A DNA stretch of 15,198 nt from Verrucomicrobia bacterium UBA6015 (lineage in GTDB: Bacteria; Verrucomicrobiota; Kiritimatiellia; UBA8416). Location: NCBI GenBank assembly GCA_002428045.1, contig DIZZ01000028.1:15345-30542 (forward strand), in the 5' to 3' direction. Shown in pieces: positions 6,822 to 13,622 of the stretch. The position numbers were made by a program, and so were the translations under genes. The notes beneath the pieces were generated by a model. It did not search any database. It was not told the DNA's origin and saw only the letters and a list, made by a program, of their open reading frames with translations. Position 1 is the stretch's first letter. Each line of letters begins with the position of its first letter.

Positions 6822-8662
6822 CAGGGGGTTTCAGGGGCGAGCGGTTGAGCGAGGGAGGGCATGTCGGCGAGGATGATCTCACGGAGGCGACCCTCGGCGG
6901 AGACATCAAGCATATCAAGATCGCGTTGGAATTCGAGTTCGGCGATCCGCCGACTCACGACAGCATCGGTCAGGGCGTTCTGGGCACTGATCAGCGCTTC
7001 CTGCGCTTCCAGGACATCACGGATCTCAGCACGGCCGGCCTGCAGCAGCATGTCGGTGCTGGAAACTCGCCGTTCGGCCAGTCGCACCGCTTCGCCCTGG
7101 ATGCGGAGGTTCTCGCGGGCGATCCGCAGGGTACGGAAGGCATTACGGATGTCGAGTTTGACCTGATCCTCGACGGCCTCGGCCGCCCGCTCGCGGGCGG
7201 CCAGGGTGATGATGCTCTTGCGGTAGGCAATCCGTTCCACCGTGCGATTGAAGGGCAGATCCAGCGTGAGCAGGGCGCTCGAGCCCAGGTTATCCAGCGT
7301 GGAATCATCCTCGTTGGCGCTAGCGGCGGAACGGCGGCCACCGCTCTGGACGCTGCCGAACAGTGTCAACTCGGCGCGCAGGTTGTCCTCGGCCACCTTG
7401 ATACGACGGCGGGCGTCCTCGACCTCCATCTCGGCGATGCGCAGGTCCAGCCGGTTGGCGAGCGCGGTGGCGATGGCCTGTCCATCGGTCATGCCAAGCG
7501 TATCGGCGGGGGTCGGGACCGGCACCGCGAGATCCACGGGGGCATCGGCAGGGGGGATGTCGGTGGCCGCGGAGATGTCCCTGCTTCTGGCGGCGGAGCC
7601 CAGGATGCTTTCGTTGAGTTGGCTGAGAATGTCCTGGTCGAGCGCGATCCGTGCGTCGGGTGGCAATCCGAGCAGGATGACGAAGCGATCGGTGCGTTGT
7701 GCCAGGTCGTCCAGCGACTGGATCCAGCGCGAACGGGCACGCAGCTCGTCCTGGATCGATTGATCGTACTGGAACTCGGGCAGGCGACCGGCATCGGCCA
7801 GCCGCCGGGCCCGGCGCGTGGCGGTGATCAGGCTCTTGTAGTTCTGCTCGGCATTGCGGATCTGCTGGGCTGCCTGCAGGACGCCGATGTAGTTGCTGAT
7901 GATGCGCACAGCGAAGTCGCGCTTGAACCGTTCAAAGGTATAGACGGCATACAGCAGATTCCGCTCCGCCTGGCGCAGGGGCTCGGCGGCGATCTCCCGG
8001 CCTGCCCCGCGCAGCAGCGGGATGGAGATCCCGGCATCGGCCATCAGCCCCAGCGACGAGGCTGACCCTTGGGTGAGCAGAGTGGCCAGATCGACGGCGA
8101 TACTGCCCGACATCTCGACCCCGTTGCGGAACTGTCGCGTGGCCTTGGGTGATGCCGTGACCTGCGTTGATTGGACGGTTTCGCTGCCAGGGCCATCCGC
8201 CTGGTTATAGGCACCGCTGAGCATGGCGGTAAAAGTACGGCGGAAAGCCGCCTGCTCCAGGTCCAGATCCAGCGCGGCCCGGTAAAGGGTCTCCTTGGCC
8301 TCCTGGAATTCGCGACTGTTGCGGGCCGCTACCTGCAGGGCTGTTTCCGGTGTCAGTGTGATGCTGGCGGGGACAGGGTTGCTGGCAGGGGATTCGCCGC
8401 TCCCGGTGAGGGTCAGTCGGGTGGGCAGTGCCTGATCGCGTAAGAGGCGCTGGCGAAGCTGCTCCCCGGCCGTTTCGACGGGTACCGGCTCCTCGCGCCC
8501 GAAGGCGGCAGACTGGGTGGCGGCGATGTTGCGGGTCGCCGCCTGATCGGCTTTCTCGCGATGCCAGGCTGCCGACCGGCAGCCCGCGTTACCAATGAGG
8601 ATGGCGAGCGCAGCGGCACCGCCACATCGCCACCTGACTATAAATGATCGTGATTTTGACAT
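6821..8662 (-). CDS. TolC-family outer membrane efflux protein
   Basis: This 613-residue protein is the outer-membrane channel of the exporter. The N terminus has a charged start, a hydrophobic core (about 15-25) and IGNAGC ending at Cys28, a weak lipobox, so it may be a lipoprotein like OprM. Two outer-membrane-efflux repeats follow, at about 105-335 and 390-590. They contain the usual landmarks: ALQVAARNSREFQEAKETLY (108-127), SIPLLRGAGRE (213-223), NRLDLRIAEMEVEDARRRI (403-421), LTLDLPFNRTVERIAYRKS (465-483) and the long helix with VLEAQEALISAQNALTDAV (550-568). It is longer than E. coli TolC (about 470 mature residues) through an N-terminal extension and a Pro/Ala-rich linker at about 355-390. 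It is the first gene of the operon, with TolC-adaptor-ATPase-permease all on one strand. The ATG has no Shine-Dalgarno sequence. Confidence 0.92.
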   Translation of the reverse strand: MSKSRSFIVRWRCGGAAALAILIGNAGCRSAAWHREKADQAATRNIAATQSAAFGREEPVPVETAGEQLRQRLLRDQALPTRLTLTGSGESPASNPVPASITLTPETALQVAARNSREFQEAKETLYRAALDLDLEQAAFRRTFTAMLSGAYNQADGPGSETVQSTQVTASPKATRQFRNGVEMSGSIAVDLATLLTQGSASSLGLMADAGISIPLLRGAGREIAAEPLRQAERNLLYAVYTFERFKRDFAVRIISNYIGVLQAAQQIRNAEQNYKSLITATRRARRLADAGRLPEFQYDQSIQDELRARSRWIQSLDDLAQRTDRFVILLGLPPDARIALDQDILSQLNESILGSAARSRDISAATDIPPADAPVDLAVPVPTPADTLGMTDGQAIATALANRLDLRIAEMEVEDARRRIKVAEDNLRAELTLFGSVQSGGRRSAASANEDDSTLDNLGSSALLTLDLPFNRTVERIAYRKSIITLAARERAAEAVEDQVKLDIRNAFRTLRIARENLRIQGEAVRLAERRVSSTDMLLQAGRAEIRDVLEAQEALISAQNALTDAVVSRRIAELEFQRDLDMLDVSAEGRLREIILADMPSLAQPLAPETP

Positions 8663-8670
8663 GATCTAGA

Positions 8671-8700
8671 ACAATATGCAGATAGCGTTGCTGTCGTCAA
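8671..8700 (-). promoter_or_regulatory. Candidate promoter of the exporter operon
   Basis: On the minus strand TTGACG (8695-8700) and TATTGT (8671-8676) are separated by 18 bases, matching the sigma70 boxes at 5/6 and 4/6. Transcription would begin near 8664, two bases or so before the TolC-like ATG at 8662. That would make the mRNA essentially leaderless, which fits the missing Shine-Dalgarno sequence. Confidence 0.4.
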
Positions 8701-8728
8701 GATCCTGTGCAAAATAATAGCAGCGCGG

Positions 8729-8757
8729 TTGACTTTGCCTGACGGTCGCCTTAGGCT
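8729..8757 (+). promoter_or_regulatory. Weak candidate promoter of the PHP gene
   Basis: TTGACT (8729-8734) is followed after 17 bases by TAGGCT (8752-8757). The -35 box is good (5/6) and the -10 box poor (3/6). The gene start is about 55 bases further on. It shares the 150-base divergent intergenic region with the exporter promoter. Confidence 0.25.
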
Positions 8758-8798
8758 CTTTTGCAGATGCTGAAGCAAAAAGGAAAGACTTAGGCGCG

Positions 8799-8804
8799 AA
8801 GGAG
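8799..8804 (+). promoter_or_regulatory. Shine-Dalgarno sequence AAGGAG fixing the PHP gene start
   Basis: AAGGAG lies exactly 8 bases before the ATG at 8813. It is one of the clearest ribosome binding sites in the window and supports this start. Confidence 0.75.
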
Positions 8805-8812
8805 TTTCCAGT

Positions 8813-9571
8813 ATGATCTGTGTTGATTTGCATTCCCACACGTTGATGAGTCAGTGCGGGATCCATACCCATCTTGAAATGCTCAATGCCGCGCGGGATC
8901 GCGGCCTGGCCGGGCTGGCGATTACCGACCACGGACCGGCATTGCAGGGGCGGCTTCCAAGTCCGGTGTATGAGCGGCTGGACCAGCCGTTGCCGGGCAT
9001 CCGCCTGATCAAGGGAATCGAGGCCAATGTGACGGATGCGGAAGGAGCGGTGGATGTGCCGGCATGGCTGCTGCCGATGCTGGATATCGTGCTGCTCGGG
9101 CTGCATGTGAAGTTTCCCCGTTCGCGTAACGATGCCGATTGGACAGAGGCCATGCTGACCGCCATCCGGCGGAATCCCTGGGTGGACCTCATCACGCATC
9201 CCGTGGACGAGAACTTCCCCATGGACATTGAGCGCTTGGCGGTGGCAGCCAAGGCGCTGGGAATCGCGCTAGAGCTGAACAACTCGAAGGTACTTTACAA
9301 GCGCACCTCACCCGAGCGAGTGCGCCGCTTCCTGGATATATGCCGCGAGACAGGCTGCCGCATCGCGGTCTGCAGCGATGCACACACGGTGAGCGAGATC
9401 GGCGGGGATGAATCCGTGCGTCCGCTGCTGGAGGCCAGCGGGATTCCGGAATCGCAGATTGTCAATGCCACGCCGGGAATGGCGTTCGGGTTTGTGGCGG
9501 CACGCCGCGCAGCGCGGCTGGCACACCTGCGGGCCACCTCGGCATACGATACAACATCTTTAATATGCTGA
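8813..9571 (+). CDS. YcdX-like PHP-domain metal-dependent phosphoesterase
   Basis: PHP proteins are trinuclear-metal phosphoesterases with a distorted (beta/alpha)7 barrel. The 252-residue product follows E. coli YcdX closely. It has VDLHSHT (4-10, His7 and His9), ITDHGP (37-42, His40), GIEAN (68-72, Glu70), a His in LLGLHVKF (His98), ITHP (127-130, His129), the ALELNNS strand (152-158) and CSDAHT (187-192, Asp189 and His191). Together these supply the usual metal ligands. One early ligand position differs: YcdX has His15, while here the nearest is His18. About 20 extra residues at the C terminus have no counterpart. The physiological substrate of this family is uncertain. The gene stands alone between two divergent or convergent neighbours, and its stop is 19 bases from the end of the AraC gene. 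Confidence 0.9.
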   Translation: MICVDLHSHTLMSQCGIHTHLEMLNAARDRGLAGLAITDHGPALQGRLPSPVYERLDQPLPGIRLIKGIEANVTDAEGAVDVPAWLLPMLDIVLLGLHVKFPRSRNDADWTEAMLTAIRRNPWVDLITHPVDENFPMDIERLAVAAKALGIALELNNSKVLYKRTSPERVRRFLDICRETGCRIAVCSDAHTVSEIGGDESVRPLLEASGIPESQIVNATPGMAFGFVAARRAARLAHLRATSAYDTTSLIC

Positions 9572-9590
9572 ACTCTAATTAGTGGGAATG

Positions 9591-10577
9591 CTAGCGCAAG
9601 CAGGAAATCTTGCGCAAGCGCATTCGAGGGGTTGACGAGGCGGGTGCGGACGCGGACTGTTCTGAAGAACGGGGGGTGGATGCAGGCAAAGAAGGATGAC
9701 GGTACCGGGCCCGGTATTGGCCTGGAGGGATACCCACGTGGCGAGTGAAAAGCCGCGTGAAGGAATGGAAACTCGCGTACCCAAGCTCAGCGGCGATCGA
9801 TTCAATCTTTCGGTTCGTATTAAGCAGTTCCTGGGTCGCGAGTTGCATGCGCTGACGGATGACCAGCTCCCTTGGTGACACGCCGAGTTCCTGGTTGAAG
9901 AGGCGGGTTAACTGGCTGACGGACAGATGCAGCCTAGCGGCCATGTTCTGCCGGTCCCATGGCTTTTGTGGTGCCGCTGTCACGTCGTCTACGAGCCGAT
10001 TAAGGGCGGACCCTTCTTCGGAGCGCTTCGATCCCCCCCTCCCCATCTCAAGACGCAGAAGATCGATCAGCATCCGTGAGTTTTGCCATGCACGCCGGAT
10101 GGTGTCGGGTTGGTGCGACGCCATGGCATCCAGGGTGTCCCGCAGCAAAAGGAAAAGAACCGGTGCGGATTCAAAGGAGCGAACGTAGTCTCCGTGTTTC
10201 TTTAAAGGCTCCCAATCGGACCGGTCTTCAATAAAGAAATACAAGTACCGTGTTCCCTTTCTGCCAGCCGAACACCGCAGCGGTGTTCCGGTGGGGCAGG
10301 CCATGAGGTCGCCGGGCTCCAGGTCATACGTTCGCCCGCCCATCTCCACCCGCATCTCTCCCTGCAGCAGTAGGCGCAAGTCGTGGTAAGGGCGCGGTTT
10401 GAGGCCGCTGTCATAATTCCTCCGCTCCGTGATCGCCGCAATGACAACGCCGGCATCAAACAGTGGCTGCGCCACCCGTTGGGCCAGCCGGTCATCGCAG
10501 GGTAATTGCTCGCTGAATTTAGGGCGGATCGTGTGTGGCCGGAAGCTCACGTAGGGCGTGCGAATAATTTTATTCAT
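9591..10577 (-). CDS. AraC-family transcriptional regulator
   Basis: This 328-residue regulator has an N-terminal cupin-like sensing domain (about 40-120), with LRLLLQGEMRVEMGGRTYDLEPGDLMACPTG-like features (the PGDL turn at 88-91). Its C-terminal AraC DNA-binding domain has two helix-turn-helix units: the first at about 208-232 (MAARLHLSVSQLTRLFNQELG), the second at about 257-283 (IESIAAELGYASFHSFTRLFTRHVG), then the PPGQYR motif (284-289). The cupin would bind an effector, most simply a sugar released from polysaccharide. It is divergent from the amidohydrolase-esterase-glycosidase operon and is its likely local activator. The last 35 or so residues are a low-complexity Ser/Pro/Arg tail. 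AAGAAGGT sits almost touching the ATG, closer than ideal, so the start is slightly uncertain; GTG at codon 10 is an alternative. Confidence 0.9.
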   Translation of the reverse strand: MNKIIRTPYVSFRPHTIRPKFSEQLPCDDRLAQRVAQPLFDAGVVIAAITERRNYDSGLKPRPYHDLRLLLQGEMRVEMGGRTYDLEPGDLMACPTGTPLRCSAGRKGTRYLYFFIEDRSDWEPLKKHGDYVRSFESAPVLFLLLRDTLDAMASHQPDTIRRAWQNSRMLIDLLRLEMGRGGSKRSEEGSALNRLVDDVTAAPQKPWDRQNMAARLHLSVSQLTRLFNQELGVSPRELVIRQRMQLATQELLNTNRKIESIAAELGYASFHSFTRLFTRHVGIPPGQYRARYRHPSLPASTPRSSEQSASAPASSTPRMRLRKISCLR

Positions 10578-10610
10578 ACCTTCTTTTTATCAATCGCCGG
10601 CATCTGGTGC

Positions 10611-10652
10611 AATCATAAAATGCGTCATTTGGATAAAACCATGCGCTGTCAA
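10611..10652 (+). promoter_or_regulatory. Candidate AraC-type tandem operator, 21-bp spaced
   Basis: In the 129-base gap between the divergent AraC and amidohydrolase genes, two direct half-sites (10611-10624 AATCATAAAATGCG and 10632-10645 GATAAAACCATGCG) are offset by exactly 21 bases. They match at 9 or 10 of 14 positions, with ATGCG identical. Direct half-sites two helical turns apart are the usual AraC/XylR binding geometry. No convincing promoter could be fitted next to them. Confidence 0.3.
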
Positions 10653-10706
10653 GGCAATGACTTACCTATTGCTGTTAGGTCCTCTGTTCATATAGGATAC
10701 GAGACT

Positions 10707-11579
10707 ATGGAAATAAAATATTGGTTAACGTCAGCGTGTTTTTTTGTGGGCGTCTCGGCGGCGTTTTGTCACGCCGGTGAAAGCCGGTTTGTGGATGCGC
10801 ATGTTCATTTCCAGGATCGCAAGCCTGGTGATCTGGAAAAGGTGGATGCATGGATGCAATCCAACCACGTGGCGCGGGTCATCAACCATCCCCTGAGTCA
10901 ATCCCGGTGGCGTACGGAGGAAGAGCGGTCGCAGATGATCGCGAATTACGCGCCGTTCAAGGGGCGCATTGACCGCTTCACCATCATCTTTTCAGACGAA
11001 GTGAGCACGGAGGAAGAGGCCGTCACGCTGCTTGCCCGCGAAAAACAGGACGGCGCGATCGGGTTTGGCGAGCATTACGGTGGTGATAAAGGGGATAATA
11101 CATTCGACAGTCCCGGATGCATGCGACTTTTTGCGGCGTGCGCCAAGGTCGGACTGCCGGTCATGTTTCACATGGATAGGCACCAGAACCTCGATGAAAA
11201 AGGGTTGCCGTGGCTCGAGCATGTCCTGAAGACGTATCCAAACCTGATTCTCATCGCTCATTCGGACTGGTGGAGAAACCTGATGGACGGCACGTGCGAC
11301 CGGCTCCTGCAGACCTATCCGAACCTGTATGCCGACATTTCCTGCACCGTGCATCGGAGCGTCATCGGTCGCGACAAGAAAATCGCACGTGAGTTTTTCA
11401 TCCGCAACGCCGACAAGCTGCTGTTCGGGACCGACTCTGGCTGGTGGTCGCTGGGCAAAGCGCCCGCGCCGGAGTACGCGCTCATCGATGAATTGAAGCT
11501 GCCGAAAAACGTGGAAGACAAGATCTGCCGGGGCAATGCCGAGCGGTTGTTCTGGCAAGACAAAAAGAAAGGTGAATAA
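10707..11579 (+). CDS. Exported amidohydrolase-family (Amidohydro_2) TIM-barrel hydrolase
   Basis: The product has 290 residues. It begins with a signal peptide: positive start, a hydrophobic core in WLTSACFFVGVSAAF, and likely cleavage after CHA at 23. The metal-site motifs of the amidohydrolase superfamily follow: FVDAHVHF (28-35, His32 and His34), GFGEHYGG (119-126), MFHMD (His155), LIAHSDWW (His185) and FGTDSGWW (Asp243). This pattern fits the Amidohydro_2 branch, whose members are decarboxylases, lactonases and sugar-acid hydrolases; the substrate cannot be read from sequence. The frame is open further upstream, to 10506, but the ATG at 10707 is chosen because it gives the signal peptide and because the earlier part overlaps the divergent AraC gene. 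AGGA lies about 10 bases before it. The stop is followed directly by the ATG of the esterase. Confidence 0.85.
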   Translation: MEIKYWLTSACFFVGVSAAFCHAGESRFVDAHVHFQDRKPGDLEKVDAWMQSNHVARVINHPLSQSRWRTEEERSQMIANYAPFKGRIDRFTIIFSDEVSTEEEAVTLLAREKQDGAIGFGEHYGGDKGDNTFDSPGCMRLFAACAKVGLPVMFHMDRHQNLDEKGLPWLEHVLKTYPNLILIAHSDWWRNLMDGTCDRLLQTYPNLYADISCTVHRSVIGRDKKIAREFFIRNADKLLFGTDSGWWSLGKAPAPEYALIDELKLPKNVEDKICRGNAERLFWQDKKKGE

Positions 11580-13622
11580 ATGATTACATTACGAAAATCA
11601 GTGTCTCTATTACCGGTTTTGGCGATCTGCCTGTCATGCCCAGGGCTAATGGCCGAGACCAACAAGCCGGTCAAGGTGTTTGTCATTGCCGGCGACGAGA
11701 ATTGCCTGGAGCAGGCGACGATTTCCGCTCGTACCGACGGAACGCAGGTGAGTTTCTTTACTGATGTTACGCCGATCAAGGACGAGAAGGTGAAGCATGT
11801 CAATTGTGCGGTCTACAAGGGTGCTTATGTCGCCAGTACCGATTACGAGAAGCTTGCCCCTGAGGTAACCGGAGTGGTGGAAGTCGGGGAGCAACGGACG
11901 GAACGGCGACCGGATAAGCAAAAGGGCAGGATCCCCGTGGAGATGACGCCTTTCCCGGAATTGTCCCGGCAGGACGGTTATACGACGGTGCTGCGCGGGG
12001 CGCTGGCAGTGCCGATATCGGGCCGGCATGAAGTCTTGCCGTCCGGGTTCAATGTGACCTTGGTGGAGGGCAAGGAAGTCTATCGGCAGGAACCGGGACA
12101 GTCCACGCCGACCATCACTCCGATCCAGCTCGACGCCAATAAGCGATATGCCTTCACCACGGTGTTTTTCAAGGCACCCGAACACGGTTTTCGCGTGCCC
12201 ATCATCAATCGTCCTGGTGCGCTGGAGACGGTGGTGGCGGAAAACCCGAAATACGCTTGCCTGAAGGATGCATCGGGGGCATGGGTGACGCGCGATGATG
12301 TGGTGCTCTATGATGCCCAGCCAATGCACAACAATACCAGGACGCCGGGGCATCCCCTGCAGGTGGGCGACATCGCGTACGGGGGGCAGAAGGTCTTCAA
12401 TGCCGTTGGCCCGGAACTGATGTTGGGGCATGTCCTGGGCGACTGTGTTGAGGAGCCGGTCTTCCTGTTGCGCTTTGCGACCCGTCACTACATTTGGTTT
12501 ATGCGCGGCAGCCGCTCGCTGGGGCACGATTACCAGCCGCCCTCGAGCGGCGGGGATCCGGATCTGAAAGGCAGTTGGGACGTGATCCATTTCAACTGGG
12601 GCGTGTGGGATGCCGGGTACAAGGAGGTGACTTCAAAATACTATCAGGGGCACGGGAACACGACATCCGTCGCCGATTTTGAGAATAATCTCCGCACGTT
12701 GGTGGCGCGGATGAAGCAGACCGGCGCGACCTTGATCTGGGCCAGCGTGACTCCGGTCTGGAAAGGCGAACCGGACAAACCGAACGGCGACGTGGTCGCC
12801 TACAATGCCGTGGCGGAGAAGGTGATGAAGGAAAACGGGGTGATCATTGATGACCTGAACTCGCTGGTTCCCAAAGGCTCCGGGAGTTGGGTGGATCCGA
12901 ATGTTCACGCCGTCGGCAATCTCGCGCCGAAGGTGACGGAGACCATTCTCGCGGCGCTGGCAAGTCGCAAGGAGAAAACCAAACCGCTGCCGCGGGTGCT
13001 GATGATTGGCGACTCCATTACCGGCAGCTACCTGGAAAAGGTGACACAGAATCTCGACGGCAAGGCCGTCGTATACAAAAATTCCGGCAACGCGGAGAGC
13101 ACCTGGACCGGCTTGAAGAAAATTGATGAATGGCTCGACCTCAAGCAATATCTGCAAAATGGTCAGGAGTATCTGGAGCTGGTCAATGGCGTGAATGACG
13201 TGCTGGCTCATCCTGACCGGTTCATTCCGGGTTACCAGAACCAGGGCGTGGAACTGGCCGGGCTGACCTGGTTTCAGGGGATTGCGGACAGCCAGTCGCC
13301 TGCGCAGACGGCCGTATACGAAAAGAATCTGGCAAGTCTGATACGGGATCTGCGGAAGGACCTCAAGGCGCCGCAGTTGCCGGTGGTGGTGGCGGCGGTG
13401 GCCTTCGGCGACGGGAAGATCCACGACGCGCAGATGGCCGTGGGCGATCCGGCCAAGTATCCGGAATTTACGGGCAATGTGAAAAGCATAGATACCCGAA
13501 TGTTTGTGCCCTCCCCTGGACAAGTAGGCAGTTGTTACAATGAGAACGCCGGGACGTTCCTGGAGATCGGCGATGCGCTGGGGCGCGCCATGCTGGAGCT
13601 GATGATATGGGGTAAAGAATAA
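11580..13622 (+). CDS. Chimeric SASA/SGNH carbohydrate esterase, exported, with interleaved domains
   Basis: The 680-residue protein starts with a signal peptide (core at 9-20, likely cleaved after LMA at 25). Pieces in order are as follows. The first SASA strand (VKVFVIAGDEN, 31-41) has GDEN where the family has GQSN. A PA14-like beta-sandwich follows at about 120-205. SASA resumes at about 222-330 (LKDASGAWVTRDDV, GPEL, RSLGHDYQPPSSGG). The C-terminal half of an SGNH hydrolase is at 331-460 (SWDVIHFNWGVWD; DPNVHAVG with His443). After a KEKTKPLP linker comes the N-terminal half of an SGNH hydrolase, at 471-519 (VLMIGDSI with Ser479; NSGNAE). SASA ends the protein at 520-680 (GLTWFQGIAD; CYNENAGTFLEIGDALGRAM). 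These enzymes remove O-acetyl groups from sugars; beside a xylanase, acetyl-xylan is the likely substrate. The ATG abuts the amidohydrolase stop, preceded by AGGTGA. Confidence 0.8.
   Translation: MITLRKSVSLLPVLAICLSCPGLMAETNKPVKVFVIAGDENCLEQATISARTDGTQVSFFTDVTPIKDEKVKHVNCAVYKGAYVASTDYEKLAPEVTGVVEVGEQRTERRPDKQKGRIPVEMTPFPELSRQDGYTTVLRGALAVPISGRHEVLPSGFNVTLVEGKEVYRQEPGQSTPTITPIQLDANKRYAFTTVFFKAPEHGFRVPIINRPGALETVVAENPKYACLKDASGAWVTRDDVVLYDAQPMHNNTRTPGHPLQVGDIAYGGQKVFNAVGPELMLGHVLGDCVEEPVFLLRFATRHYIWFMRGSRSLGHDYQPPSSGGDPDLKGSWDVIHFNWGVWDAGYKEVTSKYYQGHGNTTSVADFENNLRTLVARMKQTGATLIWASVTPVWKGEPDKPNGDVVAYNAVAEKVMKENGVIIDDLNSLVPKGSGSWVDPNVHAVGNLAPKVTETILAALASRKEKTKPLPRVLMIGDSITGSYLEKVTQNLDGKAVVYKNSGNAESTWTGLKKIDEWLDLKQYLQNGQEYLELVNGVNDVLAHPDRFIPGYQNQGVELAGLTWFQGIADSQSPAQTAVYEKNLASLIRDLRKDLKAPQLPVVVAAVAFGDGKIHDAQMAVGDPAKYPEFTGNVKSIDTRMFVPSPGQVGSCYNENAGTFLEIGDALGRAMLELMIWGKE
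12570..13136 (+). other. SGNH hydrolase segment with reversed half order inside the SASA fold
   Basis: Residues 331-519 of the esterase read as one SGNH/GDSL hydrolase with its halves exchanged. The C-terminal half (WDVIHFNWG to the DPNVHAVG block and its closing helix TETILAAL) comes first. The N-terminal half (RVLMIGDSITGSYLEK to GLKKIDEWL) comes second. In ordinary SGNH proteins of this type IDEWL is followed almost at once by WDVIHFN. Here these two ends face outward and meet the SASA segments, and the old termini are joined by a short Lys-rich linker, as expected for a circular permutation. Confidence 0.6.

Noticed and set aside
6845..8065. 406-codon open frame on the plus strand
   Set aside because: It lies antisense to the clear TolC-family gene; its Gly/Asp/His-rich translation is a shadow of GC-rich codons.
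10669..10696. TTGCTG-16-TATAGG as promoter of the xylan operon
   Set aside because: Both boxes match weakly, the spacer is short, and the start point would fall within a few bases of the ATG while overlapping the ribosome binding region.
10506..10706. Upstream extension of the amidohydrolase reading frame to an ATG at 10506
   Set aside because: It overlaps the divergent AraC gene and its start codon, has no family similarity, and would bury the signal peptide that begins at 10707.
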